Shown here one piece after another: positions 1 through 7,326 of a stretch of DNA of 10,458 bases (positions are counted from its first letter, which is position 1; the number at the start of each line of letters is the position of its first letter). The DNA is from CBDULQ01 sp965368115. Lineage in GTDB: Bacteria > Pseudomonadota > Gammaproteobacteria > SZUA-229. The notes under the pieces are model-generated. The model was not told the DNA's origin. It searched no databases and saw nothing but the letters and a program-made list of their open reading frames with translations. The stretch spans positions 1 through 10,458 of the forward strand of contig CBDULQ010000124.1 in assembly GCA_965368115.1 (NCBI GenBank), read 5' to 3'. Made by a program: the position numbers and the translations under genes.

Positions 1-2067
1 ACCATAACCCTGGGCATAGTCGACACCGATCTGTTCCAGCTTGCCCAGAATCTGTTTGTTCTCGACGAACTCAGCGATGATTTTCTTACCCATGACGTGA
101 CCCACATCGTTGATGGATTTAACCATCGCGTAATCGATGGGATCGTCCACCATATCCTTGACGAAAGCCCCGTCGATTTTGAGAAAATCCACCGGCAGGT
201 TTTTTAAATAAGCGAAGGACGACAGTCCGCTACCGAAATCATCCAGTGCAAACCGACAACCCAGGGTCTTCAGTTCGCGGATCAGCACCATGGCATTTTT
301 GAGATTGGAAATCGCCGCAGTTTCGGTCACTTCGAAACAGATCCGGTCCGCCGGCACCTGGTGGCGATCGAAACAGCTGTACATGTAATCGATAAAACTG
401 TCGTCGCTGAGTGTCTGTCCGGATAGATTGATGGTGCACAGGGACAATTCGTCGAGCAAGGATTTGTGATCGGCAAACCATTCGAACGCCCGGCACACCA
501 CCCAGCGGTCGAGTTGCAGCATCAGGTTGTAACGTTCCGCCGCAGGAATGAACGCACCGGGCGGCACCAGCTCACCCATTTCATCTTCCAGTCTGACCAG
601 TAATTCGAAATGATCGTATTTTTCGGTCTGCTCATGCACCGGTACGATACGCTGATAAAACAGGCGAAAACGATTTTCGTCCAGCGCCTTGTTGATGCGC
701 GCCACCCATTGCATCTCGCCGTGGCGTTGCTGAAAATCCTTGTCGCCTTCCTGATAGATATGCAACCGGTTACGGCCGGTATCCTTGGCGGTGTAACAGG
801 CGGTGTCCGCCTGGCTTAGCACTTCACTGATATTCTGTGTCGCATGGTCGATGGTCACCATGCCGATGCTGGCGCCGATAACGAAACTCTTGTCCTGCCA
901 GTTGAAACGAAAATCACGACAGATATTGAGCAGTTTTTCCGCCATCGCTACACAAGCTTCGACTTCTTCGTTTTCGATCAGCAGGCCGAATTCATCGCCA
1001 CCCAGTCGGGCCAGCGTCATGTTGCTCGCGATCACTTCCTTGAACAGGGTGGTTAACTGGCACAACAGTTCATCGCCGGCTACGTGACCGCAGGTATCGT
1101 TTACTACCTTGAACTGATCCAGGTCGACATACAGCAGAGCATGACTGGCATTGTGAGCATGGGCTTCATACAGCGCATGCAACAGGCGCTGCTCGAACTC
1201 CAGCCGATTGATCAGACCGGTCAGTGAATCATGACGCGCCTGGTAGGCCATACGCTCGGCCATCTGTTTGGCTTCGGTGACATCACGCAACACCAGCACG
1301 CTGCCGGTTATGGTGTCGTCGGTTTCGCGGATCGGCGCGGCGGAATGTTCGACATGAATGGCGGTATCGTTGGTGCGCATCAGCATCGCCGGCACCGGCA
1401 GATCGAGTGCTTTCTGTTCGCGCAAACTTTTATACACCGGGTTGTCCACGTCCTTGCCGTTTTCTTCGTTGATCAGGCGCACCACTTTTTCGATATGCAG
1501 ACCCCGTGCAAACGCCAGGTCCCAGTTGGTCATGCGTTCCGCTGCCGGGTTCATATATTCGATGCAACCGTCCACGTCGGTGGTGATCACACCATCACCG
1601 ATGGCTTCCAGGGTAATGTGCGCCCGCTCCTGCTCGCGTTCCAGTTCGATGCGCGCGCGGTCCCGTTCGTTGTGTAACCTGAGCAGACCATAGGCCCGCT
1701 CCAGGGTAGCCAGCAATGATTCCGGATTGACCGGTTTGGTGAGGTATTCAAAGGCGCCCTGTTTGATGGCATCGACGGCGGCACTGATCGATGCATAGGC
1801 AGTCACCATGATGCAGACGATCTGCGGATCATATTGTTTGATGGCGCGAATCAGTTCCACGCCGCGATCGCGACCGATACGAATATCCACCAGCGCCACG
1901 CCCACCTGGTGACCGCGAATCAGTTCAATGGCGGACTGTTCATCAAACGCGGCCAGGCAGTGATAACCATTGTCTTCGAGGAATTCGAGCTGGGATTCCG
2001 CATAGTCGAGATCATCGTCGACGATGAGCACCGATGCCAGCTCCCGGGGATCGCCGCGCATATTCAT
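1..2067 (-). CDS. Response regulator with REC-PAS-GGDEF-EAL domains (c-di-GMP turnover), 3' end outside window
   Basis: Cytoplasmic two-component output protein expected to make and/or break cyclic di-GMP. The 689 visible codons cover a receiver domain (about residues 12-125, acidic pocket D17-D19, phospho-acceptor D61, T89, K111), a PAS domain (about 148-270), a GGDEF domain (intact GGDEF at 356-360) and an EAL domain (from about 458). The EAL signature reads ELL at 488-490. DDFGSG (609-614), KID, a downstream AEFVE and the QGY near the window edge are present, so phosphodiesterase activity is plausible. The RxxD inhibitory site normally just before GGDEF is absent. Only the last few dozen residues should be missing, because the QGY motif lies near the C-terminus of EAL domains. 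The ATG at 2067 overlaps the kinase stop codon (ATGA, 2064-2067). A weak AGGCAGG lies upstream, and a second in-frame ATG at 2061 is possible. Domain calls are firm; the net direction of c-di-GMP turnover is unknown. Confidence 0.93.
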   Translation of the reverse strand, partial: MNMRGDPRELASVLIVDDDLDYAESQLEFLEDNGYHCLAAFDEQSAIELIRGHQVGVALVDIRIGRDRGVELIRAIKQYDPQIVCIMVTAYASISAAVDAIKQGAFEYLTKPVNPESLLATLERAYGLLRLHNERDRARIELEREQERAHITLEAIGDGVITTDVDGCIEYMNPAAERMTNWDLAFARGLHIEKVVRLINEENGKDVDNPVYKSLREQKALDLPVPAMLMRTNDTAIHVEHSAAPIRETDDTITGSVLVLRDVTEAKQMAERMAYQARHDSLTGLINRLEFEQRLLHALYEAHAHNASHALLYVDLDQFKVVNDTCGHVAGDELLCQLTTLFKEVIASNMTLARLGGDEFGLLIENEEVEACVAMAEKLLNICRDFRFNWQDKSFVIGASIGMVTIDHATQNISEVLSQADTACYTAKDTGRNRLHIYQEGDKDFQQRHGEMQWVARINKALDENRFRLFYQRIVPVHEQTEKYDHFELLVRLEDEMGELVPPGAFIPAAERYNLMLQLDRWVVCRAFEWFADHKSLLDELSLCTINLSGQTLSDDSFIDYMYSCFDRHQVPADRICFEVTETAAISNLKNAMVLIRELKTLGCRFALDDFGSGLSSFAYLKNLPVDFLKIDGAFVKDMVDDPIDYAMVKSINDVGHVMGKKIIAEFVENKQILGKLEQIGVDYAQGYG

Positions 2068-3566
2068 GATGCCTGCCTGCGCGAATAACTCAATGAAGCC
2101 GGGAACCACAGGGTCACCCGGGTACCGACACCGGGTTCGGAACTGATGTTCACGCCACCGCCGTGCTGTTCCATGATCTGTTTAACCACCGCCAGACCGA
2201 GACCGACACCGAAACTCCGTGTACTGAACAAGGGTTCGAACACATGCGGCAACACATCCGCGTCGATGCCCGGACCGGTATCGACGATATCGATCTCGGT
2301 GCGATCCCGCACTCGACGACTGTGTAGAATAATGGTGCGATCGCTGGAATGACGTTCTTCGATGGCCTGGCAGGCGTTGTCCATGACATTGTTGATCACA
2401 CGACGCATCAGGTCGCGATCCATTTCCAGATCGATATCGCGATCCAGTTCCAGGCGCAGTGTGATGGTGGTAGGCCAGCTCGACTGATCGACGATGTTGT
2501 GCAGCCATTCGTTGAGATTAGTGCGCTCATGTTGCAGTGCGCGAATACGCGAGTAATCCAGTAGTTCGGTAATGATGTTGTCGCAACGAATGATGTTGCG
2601 TTCGATGCGATCGAGATTTTTCTGTAATGCCGGGTCCAGGTCCTTGATGCGATTCGCCAGGGTGAAGGCCGAGGTTCGAATGGTGCCCAGCGGATTACGC
2701 AACTCGTGGCTCACCGTCGCGGTCAGCTGCCCCAGGGTGGCCATGCGTTCGTTACGCACCAGTTCACTCTGCGCTTCGCGCAGCTCGCGGGTGCGACTGC
2801 GCACGATGTTTTCCAGGTTCTGCTTGGCATCCACCAGCAATTCGTCACGGTCTTCGATCCCTTCCAGCATTTCGTTGAAGGCGGTCACCAGTTGTCCAAG
2901 TTCGTCATTGGTATCGCGTTTGACCCGAATCGAATAATCCCGTTCCCGGCTAATCACGCGCGAAGCCTGTACCAGGTCGTGAATCGGTCGGGTGACGAAA
3001 CGCTGCAACGACTCGGCAATCTTCAGGGCCAGCACACCGACCACCAGAAAGGTCAGCAGCATCATCATCACCAGGTCGGTGGTCTGTTTCCAGATGCGTT
3101 GACGCGAGGCCTTGATGTACACCACACCGATAATCCTGTCATCCAGATGCACCATGTGCTCGGTGACCACACCCCCAGCCACTTCGCCGACCAGCAGTTT
3201 GCTCATCCGCGACGGGCATTTGCTGTCGGCTTTTTCAGCCGCCACATACTGTGCAAACAGGTCACCGGTCTCGTCGTACATACAGGCAAACACGATCGAC
3301 GGCTTGGCCGCCAGGGCGTGCAGATTTTCCCGTGCTATCTGCCGATCGCCAAAGGTCAGCGCGGCACGGCTGCGATCGGCCACCACACGGGCCAGCACAT
3401 TGATTTCTTCGCGCAGGGAGCGTTCATTGGACTGGTAATTGAGCAATACCACCATCAGGCTGAATACCAGCAGTGTGATGCACAGGGTGGTCAGCACCAC
3501 CAGCAGAATCTTCCGGCCAACCGGAATGTTGCGGGTCAGGTGTGCCAGGTAATCGTTCACCGACAT
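2064..3566 (-). CDS. Membrane sensor histidine kinase (CHASE8-HAMP-HisKA-HATPase)
   Basis: 500-residue inner-membrane sensor kinase, the expected phosphodonor for the overlapping downstream regulator. TM1 lies near residues 18-43 and TM2 near 164-183. Between them is a roughly 120-residue periplasmic domain that resembles CHASE8 (for example RAALTFGD, and a C-Y-D-E-T-G-D-L-F-A run at 95-105). A HAMP linker follows (about 184-240), then a probable coiled coil (240-272). The phospho-acceptor is H287 in the motif SHELRNP. The ATP-binding domain shows the N box (N393 to N397), G1 (DTGPG, 429-433), F box (FEPLF, 443-447) and G2 (GVGLGL, 453-458), so the kinase looks complete and active. The periplasmic domain has two cysteines, C95 and C117. 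The start at 3566 follows CAGGGG about a dozen bases upstream and precedes a normal N-terminal membrane anchor. The signal sensed cannot be read from the sequence. Confidence 0.95.
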   Translation of the reverse strand: MSVNDYLAHLTRNIPVGRKILLVVLTTLCITLLVFSLMVVLLNYQSNERSLREEINVLARVVADRSRAALTFGDRQIARENLHALAAKPSIVFACMYDETGDLFAQYVAAEKADSKCPSRMSKLLVGEVAGGVVTEHMVHLDDRIIGVVYIKASRQRIWKQTTDLVMMMLLTFLVVGVLALKIAESLQRFVTRPIHDLVQASRVISRERDYSIRVKRDTNDELGQLVTAFNEMLEGIEDRDELLVDAKQNLENIVRSRTRELREAQSELVRNERMATLGQLTATVSHELRNPLGTIRTSAFTLANRIKDLDPALQKNLDRIERNIIRCDNIITELLDYSRIRALQHERTNLNEWLHNIVDQSSWPTTITLRLELDRDIDLEMDRDLMRRVINNVMDNACQAIEERHSSDRTIILHSRRVRDRTEIDIVDTGPGIDADVLPHVFEPLFSTRSFGVGLGLAVVKQIMEQHGGGVNISSEPGVGTRVTLWFPASLSYSRRQAS

Positions 3567-3853
3567 GATGTCGCCAACCCCTGGACTTGCTGGATTGAAA
3601 GGTTCGAACTGACTTGGGTCATACGGATTCTGCTAACGCTCTTGATGTCGCTTTTCGGGACACGTCCCTGCCATTTTGTTCAGGTGAACAGGCCGGGCAG
3701 TCTAATCCGTCGGCTCCAGACGTATACGACCACTGGAAACAGCAGGCAGTTGCTGAGGCGTCCGGACCTCAAACTACCCTGTGGAAGATCCTGTTCAGTT
3801 CCTCAAAGTTTAGTCGAATTTAGCGATTTTTCCGGCACTTTTCCTTCACCCAT
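3567..3853. other. Intergenic region between kinase operon and soxB terminator
   Basis: 287 bp with no convincing gene. It must hold the promoter of the kinase-regulator operon, which is read leftward. I could not pick out a good sigma70 -35/-10 pair. The notable content is two adjacent inverted repeats at 3657-3690, described separately. A 69-codon plus-strand frame at 3614-3823 shows no family resemblance and ends just before the soxB terminator. Confidence 0.6.
3657..3690. promoter_or_regulatory. Two adjacent palindromes, candidate operator pair upstream of the kinase gene
   Basis: GGGAC-AC-GTCCC at 3657-3668 is followed by TGTTCA-GG-TGAACA at 3677-3690; all arms are perfect. The centres (3662.5 and 3683.5) are 21 bp apart, close to two helical turns, as expected for sites bound on one DNA face. 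They lie 91-124 bp upstream of the kinase start. A looser outer pairing, CTGCC (3668-3672) with GGCAG (3696-3700), surrounds the second palindrome, so an RNA hairpin is the alternative reading. No binding protein is implied by the sequences themselves. Confidence 0.35.
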
Positions 3854-3878
3854 AAAAAAGCCCCACACTGGGTGGGGC
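3854..3878 (-). terminator. Rho-independent terminator of soxB
   Basis: Read on the minus strand, a 7-bp GC-rich stem (GCCCCAC / GTGGGGC, arms 3860-3866 and 3872-3878) with a 5-nt loop is followed by six T residues (3859-3854). It lies about 27 bp past the soxB stop codon. It separates soxB transcription from the kinase operon downstream on the same strand. Confidence 0.9.
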
Positions 3879-3904
3879 CTTGTAGCTCGGGGCTGTCAGC
3901 CGGA

Positions 3905-5839
3905 TCAGGCGGTCTCACCCGCATAATCGGCCAGGCCCGGGTTGTCGTTGGCACCGACCAGCTTGGGATGGTTGATCTTGGGCAGGCGCAGCACGTTGTC
4001 CTTATCCCTGTTCTTGACGATATAGTCACGCACCACGTCCCACATCAGGCGACCTTCCGGAGTGCGATTCACGCTGGCCCAGCCGGCGACCCGGTAGACC
4101 TTGTCCTTCTCGATCGGCTCACCGTTGTCCAGGCGGGCCTCGGTAATGCGCTCACCCAGCGGCTTGGCCGGTTCGATGGTGTAATCCATACCACCGATAC
4201 GCACCATGTCGCCGCCGGACTGCAGGTAAGGGTCGGGATCGAACAGGTTGTCCGCCACCCCTTCCAGGATGCGTAACAACTGCTCACCGGTCATGTCGGA
4301 AACATAGGTTTCACCGTAGGTGATGGCGGTCTGGGTCATCACGTCTTCCATGGTGATCCAGTCGCCTTCCAGGGTGGTCACACCCCAGCGTACACCGGCG
4401 GACATGGAGACATCCGCATCATATTCGTGGCGCAGGGCGTTACACAGCACCTGGTCCCAGGTGCCCATCAGGTTGCCACGGCGATACAGCAGGCGGTCGG
4501 CGATGGCCAGCTTCTCGCTGAGGATGTCCTCGTAAGTCTTGCCCAGGCGATCCTTGTTGAAGAAGAATTCGCGGGCGCGACTTTCGACGATGCTTTCGTC
4601 GTAGCGGGTCTGGCGCATCTGGTTGATGTAGGCTTCCATTTCCTTGTCCGCCGGCAACCAGTTCTCGAACACCGGCAGCATCTTGTAATGCAGGTCTTTC
4701 AGCTTGCCGTCTTCACCGAAATCGAAGTCCATGACGCCGACGTATTTGCCGTTGGAGCCGGCATTGGTGACCAGGCAGGTGTGACCTTCCACGTTCTGTA
4801 CCTTGATCGGCTTGGGAATACCGTCGTGGGTGTGGCCGCCGAACACAGCGTTCAGGCCGGGCACGCGCTCGGCCATCTTGATGTCCACGTCCATACCGTT
4901 ATGCGACAGCAGAACCACCGCATCGGGGTTTTCGTCGGCGCGGATCTTCTTGACCAGGGCGATCATGTCGTCTTCACGCAGGCCGAAGGACCAGTCCGGG
5001 AAGAACTCCTGCGGGTTGGCATTGGCGGTACGCGGGAAGGCCTGACCGACGATACAGATGCGGTGGCCGTTGATGTTCTTGATGACGTAAGGCTGGAAAG
5101 CATGACCGGTGTCTTCGTCATAAAGACCGCGACCATCGTATTTCTCCACCATATTGGTGTACTGGTCGCCGAACAGCGAAGTTTCCTTGACGCGCACGTT
5201 CTGGCCGATGAAATCGCCCTTGAACATGGCCACGTTGCTGAGCACTTCGTCTTCTTTATAAGTGAATTCCCAGTGACCGACCATCACATCCAGACCGAGG
5301 ATGTTGGAGGCTTCCACCATGTCCACACCGCGGGTCCACAGGGCGGTACCGGAACCCTGCCAGAGGTCGCCACCGTCGATGGTCAGGGTGTTCTGCTTGC
5401 CGCCGGCCTGATCACGCAGCATATCCAGCAGCGATTTCACATGGGCAAAACCACCGGTGCGACCATAGTTTTTCGCCGCTTCGGCAAAATTCAGGTAGGT
5501 ATAGGCATAGGATTCGGGGGTGGCCGGTTTCAGGCCCATGGCGTCCAGCAGTTTCTTGCCCACCACATGGGGCGGACGGCCGTAGGCGTCGCCGACGCCG
5601 AGGTTGACGTTGGGTTCGCGGAAATAAACCGGTTTAAGCTGGCCGTGGACGTCGGTTATGTGCAGAATACGCGCCTGCCCCTTCATCGGCAGGGTGTAAA
5701 AATCCTTGGGCATGGTGCTTGCACTGCTCGTGGCGGTCGCGGATGATGCGGGTTCGTCCTGAGAGCATGCGGGTAGAATGGACACAGCGGCGGCTGCACC
5801 CACATATTTAAGAAATTCTCGACGGTTAATAAAGGGCAT
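3905..5839 (-). CDS. soxB: SoxB thiosulfohydrolase (di-manganese, Tat-exported)
   Basis: Sox-pathway enzyme that hydrolyses the sulfonate group from the sulfur substrate bound to the SoxYZ carrier, releasing sulfate outside the inner membrane. The 644 residues include a twin-arginine leader (NRREFLK, residues 5-11) and a hydrophobic stretch ending LPAC at 22-25. The metallophosphoesterase fold then shows DVHGQ (63-67), DGGDLWQG (155-162), the SoxB-type GHWEF (188-192, where 5'-nucleotidases have GNHEF), SHNG (312-315) and GGHTHDG (334-340). The C-terminal 5'-nucleotidase-type domain is complete. C25 followed by a Ser/Ala/Thr-rich linker allows a lipoprotein, though proline at -2 is atypical. 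No soxXA, soxYZ or soxCD is seen in the window. The gene has its own terminator and a divergent neighbour. The Shine-Dalgarno is weak (TTAGGT), but the Tat motif fixes the start. Confidence 0.97.
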   Translation of the reverse strand: MPFINRREFLKYVGAAAAVSILPACSQDEPASSATATSSASTMPKDFYTLPMKGQARILHITDVHGQLKPVYFREPNVNLGVGDAYGRPPHVVGKKLLDAMGLKPATPESYAYTYLNFAEAAKNYGRTGGFAHVKSLLDMLRDQAGGKQNTLTIDGGDLWQGSGTALWTRGVDMVEASNILGLDVMVGHWEFTYKEDEVLSNVAMFKGDFIGQNVRVKETSLFGDQYTNMVEKYDGRGLYDEDTGHAFQPYVIKNINGHRICIVGQAFPRTANANPQEFFPDWSFGLREDDMIALVKKIRADENPDAVVLLSHNGMDVDIKMAERVPGLNAVFGGHTHDGIPKPIKVQNVEGHTCLVTNAGSNGKYVGVMDFDFGEDGKLKDLHYKMLPVFENWLPADKEMEAYINQMRQTRYDESIVESRAREFFFNKDRLGKTYEDILSEKLAIADRLLYRRGNLMGTWDQVLCNALRHEYDADVSMSAGVRWGVTTLEGDWITMEDVMTQTAITYGETYVSDMTGEQLLRILEGVADNLFDPDPYLQSGGDMVRIGGMDYTIEPAKPLGERITEARLDNGEPIEKDKVYRVAGWASVNRTPEGRLMWDVVRDYIVKNRDKDNVLRLPKINHPKLVGANDNPGLADYAGETA

Positions 5840-6087
5840 ATGTGAATACCTAACGTGGTCCTGGTTTAAAACTTGGTGTTAGGGCAAGGCAAAAACCCTG
5901 CCACAAACCGTATAGCGAGGCCTGCGAGAGCCTGCTCTAGCAACGGAAATGTAAAGGCTAGCACCCGGGCTTGTAGTTATGGTTGCCCTGGGCGCAGGTA
6001 TTTTATGAACATCTGCCTGAAGAAGCAAATAGCGCGACAGCCTGCGAAAAAACCACGACTAAACACAGTAAGTACACGAGTTTATTC
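5840..6087. other. Shared regulatory gap between soxB and the HupE-like gene
   Basis: 248-bp region from which soxB is read leftward and the HupE-like gene rightward. It must hold both promoters, but no strong -35/-10 pair stands out on either strand. TTGCCT with TTAAAC at 17-bp spacing upstream of soxB is only a weak match. GCCTGC recurs on the plus strand at 5920, 5931 and near 6040. A broken palindrome at 5923-5942 is listed separately. No small gene is convincing here. Confidence 0.6.
5923..5942. promoter_or_regulatory. Imperfect palindrome between divergent soxB and HupE-like genes
   Basis: Half-sites TGC-g-AGAGC and GCTCT-a-GCA flank a CT centre, with one mismatched pair in an otherwise symmetric 20-bp site. 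It lies 84 bp from the soxB start and 146 bp from the other start, so one regulator bound here could act on both. This is inferred from symmetry and position only. Confidence 0.3.
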
Positions 6088-7326
6088 ATGAAAAAGGTCT
6101 TTAAATTACTGCAAAATGCAATCTTCGCCCTGCTCGCGGGTTGCATTTTGCTATGGCCCGCAGCTCCCGCCAGCGCCGACATCGTCAAACCGGCGCTGAT
6201 CGAAATCAGCGTCTTCACCGACGGCCATTACGAGGTGGAGATTCGCGCCAGCATCGAGGCGCTGCTCACGGGCATCAATGCGCAATACAAGAACACCCAG
6301 GACGCACCCCAGGCAGAGGAATACGACGCCCTGCGAGTCATGTCGTCACAACAGCTCGGCGTCGCCTTCGAACCGTTCAAACAGGAATTTCTCAACGAAG
6401 TCGCCCTGACCATCGACGGCCAGCCGGCACAGATGAAAATCGACAGCGTACATATCCCGGAGCCCGGTTACACCAAGGTGCCGCGCATCAGTATCATCAC
6501 CCTGCACGGCGCCATCGATCGCAGCGCCGAAACCATGAGCTGGTACTACCCGGCCCGCTTCGGCGACAACGCCGTGCGTGTACGCCAGGTGGACGAAGTC
6601 AATGAGAAGTGGCACTGGTCGCAGTGGCAATGGCTACGTCGTGATGAAGTCAGCGAGCCGTTCGATCTGTCTGAAGTGTTCACCGAACATTCCGTATTCC
6701 AGGTCATCGCCACCTACACCCAGGCCGGTTTCGAGCACATTCTGCCCATGGGGCTGGACCACATCCTGTTCATCCTCGGCATCTACCTGCTGAACACGAA
6801 GATGAAACCCCTGCTCTGGCAGGTGACCATGTTCACCCTCGCCCACTCGATTACCCTGAGCCTGTCCATGCTCGGTATCTTCACCCTGCCCGCCTACATC
6901 GTCGAACCGCTGATTGCACTGTCGATCGCTTATGTAGGCTTCGAAAATATCTACCATCGGGAATTACAGAAGTCGCGACTGTTCGTGGTGTTTGGTTTCG
7001 GTTTATTGCACGGCATGGGATTCGCCAGCATGCTCGCCGACTTCGGCATGCCGAAAGACGCTTTCGCCACGGCGCTGATCAGTTTCAATGTGGGTGTCGA
7101 ACTGGGACAGTTGTTCGTGATCGGTGTCGCCTTCCTGGCGGTGGGTATGTGGTTCCGTCATCGGGAGTGGTATCGCTACGCGGTGATCATTCCCGGCTCG
7201 GCCGCGATTGCCATCACCGGTTTATACTGGACCTACGACCGGGTCGATCTAGCGGCTTTTACGCAGGACGACCAGGCGATAACCCAGCAGGCCGAGCAAT
7301 ATAACCAGCACAATGCCGGGCTCTAG
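6088..7326 (+). CDS. HupE/UreJ-type membrane protein with periplasmic N-terminal domain
   Basis: 412-residue polytopic inner-membrane protein of the HupE/UreJ_2 class, whose better-known relatives move nickel (or cobalt) for hydrogenase or urease. It has a signal peptide (1-30, cleavage after ASA), a predicted beta-rich periplasmic domain (about 31-195) with a tryptophan cluster (W175, W177, W180, W182), then about six or seven membrane helices. Family signatures include FEHILPMGLDHILF (215-228: H217, D224, H225), LAHSITLS (251-258) and LLHGMGFA (306-313). These His/Asp residues are the expected metal contacts. I chose the ATG at 6088 because it opens a classic signal peptide and follows ACGAG at about 7 nt; an in-frame ATG at 5983 would bury it. 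The last 25 residues are encoded antisense to the end of msrQ. No hydrogenase or urease gene is visible, so the substrate is open. Confidence 0.88.
   Translation: MKKVFKLLQNAIFALLAGCILLWPAAPASADIVKPALIEISVFTDGHYEVEIRASIEALLTGINAQYKNTQDAPQAEEYDALRVMSSQQLGVAFEPFKQEFLNEVALTIDGQPAQMKIDSVHIPEPGYTKVPRISIITLHGAIDRSAETMSWYYPARFGDNAVRVRQVDEVNEKWHWSQWQWLRRDEVSEPFDLSEVFTEHSVFQVIATYTQAGFEHILPMGLDHILFILGIYLLNTKMKPLLWQVTMFTLAHSITLSLSMLGIFTLPAYIVEPLIALSIAYVGFENIYHRELQKSRLFVVFGFGLLHGMGFASMLADFGMPKDAFATALISFNVGVELGQLFVIGVAFLAVGMWFRHREWYRYAVIIPGSAAIAITGLYWTYDRVDLAAFTQDDQAITQQAEQYNQHNAGL

Noticed and set aside
1231..1677. Plus-strand frames over the c-di-GMP regulator gene
   Set aside because: The minus-strand frame is continuous from 2067 to 1, with receiver, PAS, GGDEF and EAL motifs all in register. 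The opposite frames carry no family signature.
3614..3823. Small plus-strand gene of 69 codons between the kinase gene and soxB
   Set aside because: It has no family resemblance, has no clear ribosome site, and runs through the kinase promoter region and its palindromes.
2706..3926. Long plus-strand open frame of 406 codons
   Set aside because: It lies antisense to the histidine kinase and has His/Gln-rich composition typical of reading a GC-rich gene backwards. The kinase motifs on the other strand are complete.
4427..5746. Long plus-strand open frame of 439 codons
   Set aside because: It lies fully antisense to soxB, whose metal-binding motifs and Tat leader are intact. The frame has no recognisable domain and is Val/His-rich, as expected of a shadow.
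3905..5839. 5'-nucleotidase/UshA instead of SoxB
   Set aside because: The GHWEF motif in place of GNHEF and the SoxB-specific sequence around it, together with the Tat leader, point to SoxB. The overall fold is shared by both families.
5983..6087. Upstream in-frame start giving the HupE-like protein 35 more residues
   Set aside because: The extension is polar and precedes a standard signal peptide at the ATG at 6088, which would make it a poor secretory leader.
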